A stretch of 64,000 bases of DNA from Eunapius fragilis. Its lineage: Eukaryota > Porifera > Demospongiae > Spongillida > Spongillidae. The stretch is from assembly GCA_963681505.1 (NCBI GenBank), contig OY811988.1, forward strand, positions 4,941,607-5,005,606, given 5' to 3'. Below the pieces are notes generated by a model. It saw nothing but the letters and a program-made list of their open reading frames with translations. It made no database searches and was not told the DNA's origin. How positions within the stretch are numbered: position 1 is the first letter of the stretch; each line of letters starts with the position of its first letter. Position numbers and translations under genes: made by a program. Below, piece by piece: positions 43,657 to 56,737 of the stretch.

Positions 43657-44219
43657 GCGGATTGTAAATACAATGGCGATGCATACCGTCCTTATCACAA
43701 TAACGTTGAAAGTGATATATCAAATGTGTAAAGATTTAAGAAGTGAAATATATGAGTCCACCTTCCAAGTGCCTCATTGTGTTAAACCTCCAGAGTTCGT
43801 TGAGTTATTTGCATATTGACGTGCTATTGTCCTGGGTGTCCGTTTATGTGATTACACATTTATCGTGGAATAATTCGCGGTTTGCGGGATCAGAACATAT
43901 GCCCGCGTGACTGCTTAATACCAGGCACGTCAGATTTCCCCCAACTTAGTTCCCGAGTGATTCTTCGTACAGCACATTTGACATTTTCCGTTCTATTGAA
44001 TTGTTGGGCCATTTTTCTAATGTACGCGAGTGCATTTCTCAAATTTCCATCATATGGTGTACTATGACAAGACCTGAAAGATCTGTTGACTGCAGTGAAA
44101 CCTAGAGCTTATGCATCAAAAAGCCATTGTGTGCCTTTAAACCAATATGAATGTTAAGCAGACAGTCAAATGGTTATTATTTTCGAACCTTAGGCAGTTT
44201 AAACTGCTTTTCTAGCTTC

Positions 44220-44512
44220 GTCCCCAGGCCGTCAATTAAAGTTTAGGAAAAAAGACGGCTTGGTACCTATTGCCACTATGTTAGTGCGCATGCGCTGGCC
44301 ATTACCTGTAAAACACGTAATCGTATACTGGCTTAGCTTATAAACCTTTGACATCGTATACGTATACGCTACGCGTATACGTATGCGATTGTCAAAGTCT
44401 TGTAGGATTTGTGACAGTGTTTTCTCTCGTACATATTATGTCGCACTTTTTTCAAGGGAATCTTTGGCATCAGATCTTGCAAACAGGCTCAGCAAGGTTG
44501 CCCGTGTCCTTC
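44220..44512. mobile_element. Foldback transposon, right half lost (R2)
   Basis: Left inverted repeat, inner CGTATACG palindrome and the first half of the zinc-finger-like frame are present. The element stops at TGTCC (44508-44512), where RT sequence begins. Confidence 0.85.
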
Positions 44513-46032
44513 ATGCAACAGCCCAAGCAATTGTGGCTGATCCTCAGTGCACTGACTTGACGAGTAATTGTTGGTACCTAGATGATGGCGTCTTGGCTGG
44601 TACTAGAGCTTCATTGATCACAACTTTGGAGGTCAATCAAGAACAAAGTGTGTCTAGTGGTCTCAGCTTGAATTACTCTAAATGTGAATTATTGTACAGT
44701 CTCCAAAACCTTGACATGCTCTATCATACAATTTCGCGATCTGCCACACCCTGCCTTGAGATCCTCGGAGCCCCCATTGGAACCCTTGAGTTCTGTGTAG
44801 AATATATCCAGAAAAAGATAGCTGAGGCACGTCAACTGCTGCATCTTCATCCTCAGCTATGTGAAACCCAAGTTGCGCTATCCCTCTTGCGGATGTGTGG
44901 GTCATTCTGCAAGATGGCCCACCTCGCTCGTACGATCCACCCTCCACAGATATTCTTGAGTGTTTCATTCAATTCGACAGGGACAGTCTGCATTGCATTG
45001 GAACCTCAGCACTTATTGCACTAAGTCCATCTGCTGTTAAGCAAGCCCAACTAAGCATGAGTTTTGGTGGCCTTGGTTTACGGTCTACGGCAATGCACGC
45101 CCCTGCAGCTTATATAGCTTCAGTGTCTCATGCTAGTAGTCTGGAGCCCCTTTTCATCAACTCCTCTCAGGTGCACCTGGATATGGCAGTTTCTACATTC
45201 ATCAACTTGGTTCCACCCTCTGAATCAATCTCCACTGCAGATGTTCTTGACTCTAAACCCAAACAACGGGTTTTGTCTCAGAAGATAGAAGAAGCAGGTT
45301 TTATTTCTCTTATACAGGAGTCATCGACAGCTGCTAAAGCCAGACAAAGAGCTATCTCCCAGCCCCAGGCTCATGCTTGGCTTCGGGCTACTCCATTGCC
45401 TAGTTTGGGTTTGAACCTAGAGTCCTCAGAAATGCAGGTTCTGGTTGGGGTTGCCTTTAGAATCTCCGACGGATCTATGCCCTTTCTGTTCCTCTGCCAT
45501 GGATGAAATGGGCCACCATTCACTAACTTGTAAGCATGGTGGGTTTGTCATAGCCCGACACAACCGTCTCCGAGATTGTCTAGCACACTTCTGCCTAATC
45601 GCAGGTCTTGCTCCCGAAGTTGAAAGGGCTGCAACTTTGGTTGTAAGGACCGCATGCGCCCTGCTGATGTCCTAGTGCCTAATTGGTCATTATCTCGACC
45701 GTAAGGTCATCAACCCGCTTAATTCAGACAGTATTCTTGAAGCGAGCATGATCTCAGGGTCCACAGCTGAGAAGGGGGAAAGGGACAAGCATTTGAAGAA
45801 TGATGGTCCCTGCAATGAAAGGGGATGGTCTTGCATCCCTCTTGTAGTGGAAACGTATGGTGGATGGGGCCAGGAGGTTGTTTCCATGTTTGCCCGTTTG
45901 AGCAAATTGCTGAGTTTGCGCCAGAAACAATCATGCTCGGCAGCACTAAATGAACTATATTGCCACCTGTCAGTTGTCTTGATGCGACAGAATGCACGGG
46001 CACTGCTGGCTCACACTGCAGGGGCTCGTTGA
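44513..46032 (+). pseudogene. RLE-type non-LTR retrotransposon, RT palm to C-terminus
   Basis: The longest copy in the window. RT palm: H-A-T-A-Q-A-I-V, the catalytic Y-L-D-D-G-V-L-A-G at about 44577-44600, L-N-Y-S-K-C-E-L-L-Y, then L-L-R-M-C-G-S-F-C-K-M. Next come G-G-L-G-L-R-S, the C-P-F-C...H...C-K-H-G-G finger with all four ligands (about 45480-45545), R-H-N-R-L-R-D and the V-E-T-Y-G-G-W-G-Q-E tail to the stop at 46032. At least three frameshifts (near 44935, 45450 and 45650) break it. Its 5' half is missing because the start is a recombination junction. An AT-rich 3' end follows. Confidence 0.85.
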
Positions 46033-46343
46033 ATATTTACTTATGTATGTATAATTAATTATTAATTTCTGGGGTACGATATGTTTATTAATTTATGTAA
46101 ATACCAATAATTAAATCAAATTAACGCAATGCAACAACTACAAGGCGTTGAAGGGTGGCAAATACGATAAATAGCAGATGAGGAACGTTATACTTTTGGG
46201 AATGAAAATGGCTTCCAGTAACGTAAATCATTCGTGAATTGAAAACAACGTATTATTATTGTATTCGCCCGTTGTCCAAATCGATTAAATGAATAAATAA
46301 TGTGTTAAAATAGTAGATGCATATACATAATTGACCAAAATCA

Positions 46344-46702
46344 CTACAATTGACTAAGTGTGGCATTTTTGCAGAGTAGCTCCATTGTGGTGTTATAGCT
46401 CGGCTGCATATAAGGAATTATTATGTCAACCTTCACAGCCACTGCACAATCATTTATGACCAACTCACCTTATTCAGCCATTCTCTAAGTTCGGTTTGTA
46501 TCGCTGCCAAAATTATCTTCAAGGCTGGGGTATTGCACGCTTTTCCTCCACGACAGTATTGAATGGTGTCGTTCAGATGCCACAGGATCTTACACACTGA
46601 TGTGACAGGACTAATGTCAGTTTCCCTCTTTCGAATTTGAATAGGGTGACTGATAGTTACTACTATGAAGGTGAGTACCAAGAAACTTAAAAGGCTAGAC
46701 AT
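46344..46702 (-). CDS. Small secreted four-cysteine protein, copy 6
   Basis: Exon 1 46702-46469 (78 codons), exon 2 46403-46344, 65-nt intron, consensus sites. Nine bases are missing in frame before the first cysteine (D-I-S-P-V-T-S-V-C), which drops the His-Pro-Asn stretch. Signal peptide M-S-S-L-L-S-F-L-V-L, Lys-Arg and all four cysteines remain. Divergent partner at 48472. Confidence 0.78.
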
Positions 46703-48471
46703 GCTGTCGTGTTTGAAACACGGGACAATCGTATAATGACCCAATGATTCTAGTACGTCGCTATATATGCATCACTCAATGCAAGGGTAATCACCAATTG
46801 TTGCATAATCGGATCTTGCATTCCGGAAAAGTCACTTATTGACAATTATTTCCGTCAGCGGGTGGAAAAGTATGAGCAGTTCTCCATGGATACATGATGT
46901 GAGTTAGCAATAGAGCATCGGGCATCCTTCTACACATACCAGATGCCACCAACGGGATTCTCATGCTCAAGTATGATAAATATTATTGCCATTTTGCAGT
47001 CATAATGCATATATATGAATGTATATAAATAGAACGGGAAAAATAAAAAATGTGGGTTTAATATAATGAACAAATGCGACATTAATTCTGCTTCAGGAAT
47101 ACAGTGCTGGCGACATGCATGCAGACGCTATGAATACTGACTAACAAATTCAACCATAAAGAATAGTAATAATTCAAGCCTTTATAAAAGTAATGCAACC
47201 GAACTAAAATAAGAAAGTATACATTTATTTGATCTTACAATTTAAAAATTTTGTTTCTCAACCCACTGGCAGCTTACAACCCTCTAGGTCGGCACCTTGA
47301 ATCCGATAAATTTCTTGTTTCTATCGATGTTAATTACACCTCTCGTGGTTCACAGTGAGTGCATTGTGTTAGTAACTTGTTACATCCATATGGGCATGGA
47401 TGGTGTAATAGTTGAAATACATTAATTAAAGGCGTAATTGACTTTCTGGAATTTCAATGAAGTTGTCATGGAAACTATAATTATGTATATTTGCACATGT
47501 CTGCAAACTTTGCATTCATAATTTGCTTTGTTTACTTCCGTTAAACGAACGCAACCTCCTCAATCATCCATTAAGTATAATTGCTTGGTGTCATGCCTTA
47601 CATGGATATTTCAGACATCGCTCATGTGTTGGTCAACAAATTACGATACAATCAACAAGACCCATATCGCATAGAAATGGGGAATTTAGTAGCACATTGG
47701 GCCAAACAATAGCCTCATCACGACGATGAGATTTAATTATCCGTCCTATCCAATTGCCTGCCGGTCTCAAGCAGGAGCTGGGCCTGGGCCCGCCTGGCAT
47801 TTGGCGTAATGAGTTCAGTTTTGATGGAATGTCATCAATTTTTATGAGAAAAGTGCCTAAATCCTCGATTGACATAATTCTCTCCTGTTTATTTTCAGAT
47901 ACGTACATGTAAAAAATACTTTGTATGCCGCGACACCAGTCCACTCAAATACATTATAATTAATTGATGGCTGAATTTCTACAGCTCGCGTAAGATTGAC
48001 TTGGATGCCACGGATAATTATTTCATGCGTCTGCATGCATATTCACGAAGCAGAATTAATGTCGTGTTTGTCCAATTAATGTCGCGTTCGTCCAACTACA
48101 GAAGGATTGCGTTAATACATTTAAAATAACGAAATTTCACGCATTTTTAATTTTTCCCTTCTTTTTATACGCATTCAAATATATGCATCGACTCAGGAAA
48201 ATGGCAGTAATAATTTATCATATATCAGCATTCACATGCCAGTGGTGGCATCTGGTATGTGTATAAGGATGCCCTAAGCTCTATTGCAAACTCATATCAT
48301 GTATCCATGGAGAACTGCTCGTTCATTTCCACCCGCTGACGGAAATAATGACTTTTCCGGAATGCATGTTTCAAATATACAACAACCCTTGCATTGAATG
48401 ATGCGTATATATAGTAAAGTACCAGATTCATTGGGTCATTATACGATTGTCCTGTGCTTCAACACGACAGC

Positions 48472-48839
48472 ATGTCTAGCATTTTAAGTCTCTTGGTACT
48501 CACCTTCATAGTAGTAACTATCAGTCACCCTATTGAAATACAAAAGACGGAAACTGACATTAGTTCTCATCCCAGTGTCATATCCGCGTGTAAGATACTG
48601 TGGTACCTGAACGACACCATCCAATATTGTCACGGAAGAAAGGGGTGCAATACCCCAGCCTTGAAGATAATTTCGGCAGCGATACAAACCGAACTTAATG
48701 AATGGGTGAATAAAGTGCGTTGGTCATAAATGATTGTGCAGTGGTTTTGATGGTTGACATAATAATTCATTAAATGCAGCCGAGCTATAACACCACAATG
48801 GAGCTACTCTGCAAGAATGCCACACTTAGTCTACTATAG
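48472..48839 (+). CDS. Small secreted four-cysteine protein, copy 7
   Basis: Exon 1 48472-48714, exon 2 48780-48839, intron 65 nt. The donor is AAA|GTGCGT, weaker than the AAG|GTGAGT of the other eight. The dibasic site is lost (Q-K-T-E-T for Q-K-R-E-T), and K-G-C-N replaces K-A-C-N. Cysteines are kept. TATA near 48405. Confidence 0.75.
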
Positions 48840-50355
48840 GGATTTTGATCATTGCTGTATCAACCGCACATTATTCATTATTTCTATCAGATCAAAGAAA
48901 GTAGGCCTAGCATTTGGTAAATATAAGGCCAAACTGCAGTACCCAGGACACGTCACCACTGATCTGAACGCCATAAAAATCATAGCCGATTGTGTACCCG
49001 ATATTCGCGCATCTAACAATAATTTTCCAATAGTATTTATTACAATAATTTAACCATGTACAGGTACACAAGTTTTGTATTGATGAATTTCAGCGATTCT
49101 CAGGAGGCTGTAGAAGAGGTAGGGATTTGAAACTCATTCTTTCTTGCATAGATTTGTGTTATAACCGTAATTAGCGATGCCAATTTCCACCATGCAAGCT
49201 ATGGCTCATTTAGTACTCACTTCCGGTAATTTTCAATGGAGGTCACGAAGCCTCTCTTTGACTTAAAGTAGCTCATCCGCGTAACCACTTATAACAAAGT
49301 TTTAAGCTTGTAATCAATGTCTCATGAGTTATGAATAGAAAAATAAATCCATCAGTAGTGACATTGGTGGTGTTATAACGTCCTCCAGACGATGCGTTTG
49401 ACTTGTACAGTCCGTGTAATAACCGGTTCTAAAATGGCAGCTTACCTTATAGTGTTTTTGATTTAAAATTCATTCTAAGTCAACGATGGGAAATGTCTAA
49501 CAATTCTTATAGGTGAAATTTCTGCGCAGCATCCCTGGAGTCTCATTACGACATGCAGAGTTCGTTGAGACATCAAGCTCGCAACCGTACGGGGGTAAAA
49601 GGAAGGAATATTAACTAGCCGCAAAACGCCAGTCAAATTTCATACCTTTTCAAACTTTCATTGTGGTAATTCTGCAGTTCATAAATCATGTTATGAATTA
49701 AAAGTTGTCATCCATTATTGTGTCAAATTATTTATTTGATTTTATCATTTGAATATAAAAACGTAGTCCCCTCATGCATGCACATAAATAGTCATGACGT
49801 ATAACCCCATCCTCCTTCTTTATGCTCTAGGCTAGGCTATGGCCATTGTGCAATGTATTAATTCTAATAGTGCGACCGAGGCTCCACGTACACACCTACT
49901 TATTCGTTCCGCAGACACTCTTATGCCTCTCTTAATTAATGCTCCACATGCACACACCATAGATACTAAATTAATGCGCACAGTGAAAGAGGTATAGTGG
50001 CAAAGGTAATGGCTGAACCGCTGCAAGCACTTCAGATGTGATTAAACTAGTAGTACTTCTCTGTGCGAATAGGACCCAGCGCGCGGCAATAAGCGTGTAC
50101 AAAGTTCGTCTCGTTACTGTGCACATGTTGATAAAAGTTCTGTTGGCGGACTGACCACCAAACCCTATATACGTACGAAACGGAAGCAAAGGTAAGTCTA
50201 CAGGATGTTAAACTCACGTTAACAAACACGACCTGCATGTGTAGTCAACCAAACTGAAACAATCAGAAAAATCGAATACACAATCGGCTGGAGTTTTTCT
50301 GATCTCCCGACATACCATTGAGTTAGGTCAGGATAAAGAGCTTCAAGTGTTGCAG

Positions 50356-50552
50356 ACCAAGCCGTGGTTGAGGAAACGCTAACAAAATTACTAAGGCTGT
50401 TACTAAGAAATATAAGGCAACTTGCTGCCAGTTACGCTTTATATATGCACTCGTGTACATACATTGAACTTTTATTTATTGCAGAGCCAAAATTGAATAA
50501 ATATGATAGAACCTTTAAATGCCTTGAAAATACTATTGCATATTGTAAATGA
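50356..50552 (+). pseudogene. Candidate 3' exon, shortened (R3)
   Basis: Copy of 6042-6280. A change gives Y-C-K-stop at 50552, dropping the last 25 or so residues. The upstream candidate ATG is also lost (ACG at about 50171). Confidence 0.4.
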
Positions 50553-51219
50553 AGTGTGCGAAATACCTTGAACAAGTCCTGGAATACATGTTGATATTCA
50601 TTTTTTGTGTATGTATGTCTCTGTGAATAAACTGAGCAGCCATGTTAACGTTTTCCCACACAAGCATCTGAGCGATGAAATCTATCATGTGTTAAATTAT
50701 ATTCCTTAGATGCTGGGGATTCCAAAATCTACAAAGATGTCCCCTATTTTTCAGATGTTTAGGGACTGCCAAAAATGTCAAATTTTGTGGGCGGGGTCCT
50801 TATTGTGCAAAAAAAATCTGCGGGCGGGGGTTCCTAATTCTTTCTGTCCCTACTTCTACGTGACATCGGCAAGTAATCATAAATCTATTTCTAGGTAATG
50901 CATGCTACATATGCGCTCTAAAAGCATACAAGATATAGTGAGTAGGTTGACTACCGCTCTAAAACATGTGCATCACTATGCTAACCAAAACATGCAATAA
51001 TAATGACTTTTCTTTTGAATTTCCGTACCGAACCAAACGCATTATGAGGTGCTGAAGAATGGCCAAAAGGAGAAGGAACGTTATACTTAACGAATGTTAA
51101 TGCTACGAGCATCAAAGCATTCGAGAAAACGATGTATTATTATCGTATTCTTTCCCCGTTGTCCGAATCGGATAGAATGAATAAATAATGTGCGGTTGAT
51201 ACAGTAATGATCAAAATCG

Positions 51220-51587
51220 CTATAGTAGACTAAGTGTGGCATTCTTGCAGAGTAGCTCCATTGTGGTGTTATAGCTCGGCTGCATCTAATGAATTATTAT
51301 GTCAACCATCAAAACCACTGCACAATCATTTATGACCAACTCACCTTATTAACCCATTCAATATGTTCGGTTTGTATCGCTGCCGAAATGATCTTCAAGG
51401 CTGGGGTATTGCACGCCTTTCTTCCATGACAATATTCGAGAGTGTCGTTCAGGTACCACAGTATCTTACACACGGATATGACACTGGGATGAGAACTAAT
51501 GTCAGTTTCCGTCTTTTGTATTTCAATAGGGTGACTGATAGTTACTACAATGAAGGTGAGTACCAAGAGACTTAAAATGCTAGACAT
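51220..51587 (-). CDS. Small secreted four-cysteine protein, copy 8 (unit R3)
   Basis: Exons 51587-51345 and 51279-51220, 65-nt intron, consensus sites. The dibasic site is lost (Q-K-T-E-T) as in copy 7, and the N-terminal mature region matches copy 7 (I-E-I-Q-K-T-E-T-D-I-S-S-H-P-S). T-E-H-I-E replaces T-E-L-I-E. Cysteines and sequons are kept. Divergent partner at 53346. Confidence 0.8.
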
Positions 51588-53345
51588 GCTGTCGTGTTTG
51601 AAACACAGGACAATCGTATAATGACCCAATGAATCTGGTACTTCACTATATATACGCATCATTCAATGCAAGGGTTATTGTATATTTGAATCTTGCATTC
51701 CGGAAAAGTCATTATTTCCGTCAGCGGGTGGAAATGAATGAGCAGATCTCCATGGATACATGATAAGAGTTTGCAGTAGAGCTTCGGGCATCCTTATACA
51801 CATACCAGATGCCACCACTGGCACGTGAATGCTGATATATGATAAATTATTACTGCCATTGTCCTGTGTCGATGCATATATATGAATGCGTATAAAAAGA
51901 AGGGAAAAATTAAAAATGCGTGAAAGTTCGTTATTTTAAATGTATTAACGCAATCCTTCTGTAGTTGAACGAACGCGACATTAATTGGACAAACGCGACA
52001 TTAATTTTGCTTCGTGAATATGCATGCAGACGCATTAAATAATTATCCGTGGCATCCAAGTCAATCTTACGCGAGCTGTAGAAATTCAGCCATCAATCAA
52101 TTATAATGTATACGTATTAGAGTGGACTGCTGTCGCGGCATACAATGTATTATTTACATGTACGTCTCTGAAAATAAACAGGAGAGAGTTATTTCAATCG
52201 AGAATTCAGGCACTATTCTCATAAAAATTGATGACATTCCATCAAAACTGTACTCATTATGCCAAATGCCAGGCGGGCCCAGGCCCAGCTCCTGCTTGTG
52301 ACCGGCAGGCAATTGGAAAGGACGGATAATTAAATCTTATCGCCGTGACGAGGCTATTGCTTGGTCCCAATGTGCTACTAAATTCCTCGTTTCAAAACGA
52401 TATGGGTCTTGTTGATTGGATCGTAATTTGCTGACCAACACGTGAGCGATGTCTGAAATATCCATGTAAGGCATAACGCCAAGCAATTATGCTTAGTGGA
52501 TGATTGAGGAGGTTGCGTTCGTTTAACGGAAGTAAACAAAGCAAATTATGAATACAAAGTTTGCAGACATGTACATATATACATAATTATAGTTACCATG
52601 ACAACTTCATTGAAACTCCAGAAAGTCAGTTACGCCTTTAATTAACTTGTTACATCCATGCCCATATGGATGTAACAAGTTACTAACACAATGCACTCAC
52701 TGTGAACCACGAGAAGTGTAGTTAACATCGATAGAAACAAGAAATTTATCGGTTTCAAGGTGCCGACCTAGAGGGTTGTAAACATGCAGCCAGTGGGTTG
52801 AAAAACAAAATTTTTAAATTGTAAGATCAAATTAATGTATACTTTCTTATTTTAGTACTTTAATAAAGGCTTGAATTTTTACTATTCTTTATGGTTGAAT
52901 TTGTTAGTCAGTATTTATAGCGTCTGAATGCATGTCGCCAGACTGTATTCCTGAAGCAGAATTAATGTCGCATTTGTTCATTACACTAAACCCACATTTT
53001 TTTATTTTTCGCGTTCTCTTTATACACATTCATATATATGCATTATGACTGCAAAATGGCAATAATATTTATCATACTTGAGCATGAGAATCCCAATGGT
53101 GGCATCTGGTATGTGTATAAGGATGCCCGATGCTCTATTGCTAACTCGCATCATGTATCCATGGAGAACTGCTCATACTTTTCCACCCGCTGACGGAAAT
53201 AATTTTCAATAAGTGACTTTTCCGGAATGCAAGATCCGATTATACAACAATTGGTGATTACCCTTGCATTGAGCGATGCATATATAGCGACGTACTAGAA
53301 TCATTGGGTCATAAGACGATTGTCCTGTCTTTCAAACACGACAGC
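51588..53345. promoter_or_regulatory. Shared 5' region of the divergent pair (R3)
   Basis: Equivalent of 7271-9021, with both TATA boxes. A small inverted repeat (ACTTGTTACATCC / GGATGTAACAAGT, about 52645-52682) is sharper here than in R1. No other gene seen. Confidence 0.55.
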
Positions 53346-53713
53346 ATGTCTAGCCTTTTAAGTTTCTTGGTACTCACCTTCATAGTAGTAACTATCAGTC
53401 ACCCTATTCAAATGCGAAAGAGGGAAACTGACATTAGTCCTCATTCTAATGTCACATCAGTGTGTAAGATCCTGTGGCATCTGAACGACACCATTCAATA
53501 TTGTCGTGGAGGAAAAGCGTGCAATACCCCAGCCTTGAAGATAATTTTAGCAGCGATACAAACCGAACTTAGAGAATGGCTGAATAAGGTGAGTTGGTCA
53601 TAAATGATTGTGTAGTGGCTGTGAAGGTTGACATAATAATTCCTTATATGCAGCCGAGCTATAACACCACAATGGAGCTACTCTGCAAAAATGCCACACA
53701 TAGTCTATTGTAG
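53346..53713 (+). CDS. Small secreted four-cysteine protein, copy 9 (unit R3)
   Basis: Exon 1 53346-53588, exon 2 53654-53713, 65-nt intron, consensus sites. Signal peptide M-S-S-L-L-S-F-L-V-L, Lys-Arg (M-R-K-R-E), N-V-T sequon and all four cysteines are kept. Nearly identical to copy 2 but with the N-T-T sequon in exon 2. Confidence 0.8.
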
Positions 53714-54029
53714 TGATTTTGGTCAATTATGTATGTGTATCTACTATTTTAACACATTATTTATTCATTTAATCGATTTGGACAACGGGCGAATACAATA
53801 ATAATACGTTGTTTTCAATTCACGAATGATTTACGTTACTGGAAGCCATTTTTATTCCCAAAAGTATAACGTTCCTCATCTGTTTATCGTATTTTGACAC
53901 CCTTCAATGCCTTGTAGTTGTTGCATTGCGTTAATTTGATTTAATTATTAGTATTTACATAAATTAATAAACATATCGTACCCCAGAAATAAATAATTAA
54001 ATATACATACATAAATAAATACACAATAT

Positions 54030-54818
54030 TCAACGAGCCCCTGCAGTGTGAGCCAGCAGTGCCCGTGCATTCTGTCGCATCAAGACAACTGACAGGTGGC
54101 AATACAGTTCATTTAGTGCTGCCGAGCATGATTGTCTCTGGCGCAAACTCAGCAATTTGCTCAAACGGGCAAACATGGAAACAGCCTCCTGGCCCCATCT
54201 ACCATACGTAGCCACTACAAGAGGTATGCAAGACCATCCCCTTTCATTGCAGGAACCATCATTCTTCAATTGCTTGTCCCTTTCCCCCTTCTCCGCTGTG
54301 GAACCCGGGATCATGCTCGCTTCAAGAATACTGTCTGAATTAAGCTGGTTGATGACCTTATGGTTGAAGGCTGCCGGGCGAGATAAAGACCAATTAGGCA
54401 CATAGACATCAGCAGGGCGCATGCGGTCCTTACAACCAAAGTTGCAGCCCTTTTCAACTTCGGGAGCAAGACCTGCGATTTGGCAGAAGAGTGCTAGACA
54501 ATCTCGGAGACGGTTGTGTCGGACTATCACAAACCCACCATGCTTATAAGATAGTGAACGGTGGCCCATTGCATCCATGGCAGAGGAACAGAAAGGGCAT
54601 AGATCCGTCGGAGAATCTGAAGGCAACCCCAACCAAAACTTAAGAAGAACCTGCATTTCTGAGGACTCTAGGTTCAAACCCAAACTAGGCGATGGAGTAG
54701 CTCGAAGCCAAGCATGAGCCTGGGGCTGGGAGATAGCTCTTAGTCTGGCTTTAGCAGCTGTCGATGACTCCTGTATAAGAGAAATAAAACCTGCTTCTTC
54801 AATCTTCTGAGACAACAA
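54030..54818 (-). pseudogene. C-terminal RLE-type non-LTR fragment (R3)
   Basis: Open 262-codon frame as in R2. Shares the Cys-to-Tyr change in the finger (S-Y-K-H-G-G) and the Asn after P-N-W, so all three unit copies descend from one already defective insertion. Confidence 0.8.
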
Positions 54819-55419
54819 TTTTCTGAGCGATGAAATCTATCATGTGTTAAATTATATTCCTTAGATGCTGGGGATTCCAAAATCTACAAAGATGTCCCCA
54901 AATTTTCAGTTGTTTAGGGACTGCCAAAAATGTCAAATTTTGTGGGCGGGGTCCTTATTGTGCAAAAAAAAAACCTGTGGGCGGGGGTTCCTAATTCTTT
55001 CTGTCCCTACTTCTACGTGACATCGGCAAGTAATCATAAATCTATTCCCAAGGTAATGCATGCTACATATGCGCTCTAAAAGCATACAAGATGTAGTGAG
55101 TAGGTTGACTACCACTCTAAAACATGCATCACTATGCTAACCATAACATGCAATAATAATGATTTTTCTTTTAAATTTCAGTACCGAATCAAACGCATTA
55201 TGAGGTGCTGAAGAATGGCCAAAAGGAGAAGGAACGTTATACTTAACGAATGTTAATGCTACGAGCACCAAAGCATTCGAGAAAACGATGTATTATTATC
55301 GTATTCTTTCCCCGTTGTCCGAATCGCATAGAATGAATAAATAATGTGCGGTTGATACAGTAATGATCAAAATCACTATAGTATTATGACACTGGGATGA
55401 GAACTAATGTCAGTTTCCC

Positions 55420-55555
55420 TAGGGCATGCCTCAACCTCTCTAGCAGTTGACTCTTATGGAGCTTGGGGTAGAGAAGCATCAAACTTTCTGACACAAGTCA
55501 CAGCTAGACTTGCAATACATGCACCAATCACTGCCAAAGACATAGGCATCTTTTG
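55420..55555 (+). pseudogene. Second RLE-type fragment (R3)
   Basis: Same S-Y-G-A-W-G-R-E-A frame. The neighbouring gene relic is reduced to about 35 bp (55384-55419). Confidence 0.6.
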
Positions 55556-55660
55556 AATTGTTCTTAAACTTGAGCATTTGCTTAATAAGAGGGAATACCA
55601 GAGCCATCCTCCGAATAGTGTAGAACGGAACTTGTGTTACTTAACGTGTATCAGTATGCA

Positions 55661-55907
55661 TATGGGATCGTGGCATCGAAGGGACCTAGCGCATATTTTT
55701 TCAAGTTCTCAAATTATTTCATATTCTAAGAGACACTTGTGCCATCTAAGACTTTTTTTCTTACGCAATGGAAATTAGTTTGTCCATCATGGAGTTACAA
55801 GTGGCCTAATTTTTAATATTACGCTTACATTTTACTTACATGCGTCAACTTTGATGCTCCTTCCTGGAAATTTGCGCCAGGTCCCTTTTCGCTGCCATGG
55901 TCCCATA
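55661..55907. mobile_element. 247-bp MITE (R3)
   Basis: Best preserved outer ends: TATGGGATCGTGGCATCGAA and GCTGCCATGGTCCCATA. Confidence 0.78.
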
Positions 55908-56677
55908 AAATTATTGTCTTATTGAATTAAACTTTATTTTCTGTGCAACACAACGTTGTAATCGACAAAGGTAACTACAAAACTATTGCATACAGATGAA
56001 GCCGGTATTATTATTGTAGTCAAAATTCTCATCACGACTAGCATTGTTTCAAGAGCGTGGGAGTATGCACAAATGGATATCGTGGTTTTGAAGCTCCTGC
56101 ATGAAAGACTACTTATATGGAGTGCCATGGAAACTATATGAATATCGTAAACTTTGCTTTCATAATTTCCTTTGCTTACTACCGTTAAACGAATATAACC
56201 GCAAGCATCCATTGCAGCATAATTTCATGGCTTCATACCTTACATAGATATTTCAGACATGGTTCACGTGTTGGTCAACAAATTACGATACAATCAATAG
56301 ACCCATTTGGCATAGAGATGAGGAATTAGGTAGCTCATCAGGAGGCAAACACAACCAAGCAATAACGTCATACGGAGGCAGCCACGACGATATGAATCAG
56401 AGCTTGTGCCTCACTGTCTAATTCCTAATTTGATGCAAGAATGTATCAAATGAAATGAACAAGCAGTTATGCATGGCGTTGGCAGTGTGTTGCTATTTCA
56501 TACATTTGAGATACAGTTAATGTATTCAACAAGTAATAAAAACTTATGAGAACGATGGTGGCATATACGACAGAAAGGTAACAGTGGTGTAAAAAGGGGG
56601 TCTAATAAAAAGGGGAAATGTAATATCCTATATTTCGCCCATTTCTAAGATATTACGTTTTTGTGCGAAATATACAG

Positions 56678-56737
56678 CTGAGCTATAACACCACAATGAA
56701 GCTACTGTGAAAGAATGCCACACTTAGTCTACTAAAG
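56678..56737 (+). pseudogene. Orphan second exon of a diverged relic (R3)
   Basis: ATACAG|CTGAGCTATAAC; the cysteine codon region is damaged (CTACTGTGAAAG against CTGCTCTGCAAG). Confidence 0.5.

Larger units (their letters stand above)
29385..44512 (+). repeat. Unit R2: second long copy, truncated at the foldback element
   Basis: Collinear with R1 from CCAACCTTCAACGCC at 29385, without the Gypsy element. Ends inside the foldback transposon at 44512, where it switches to RT sequence. Differences from R1: no 104-bp duplication, about 214 bp lost at the palindrome, longer G tract at 29795-29823. Confidence 0.93.
46033..48885 (-). repeat. Inverted copy of about 6860-9710 of the unit
   Basis: Reverse complement of the divergent gene pair region, continuous with the RT copy before it. 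Ends at about 48885, where R3 begins in the middle of the unit 5' part (R1 4587). Confidence 0.9.
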
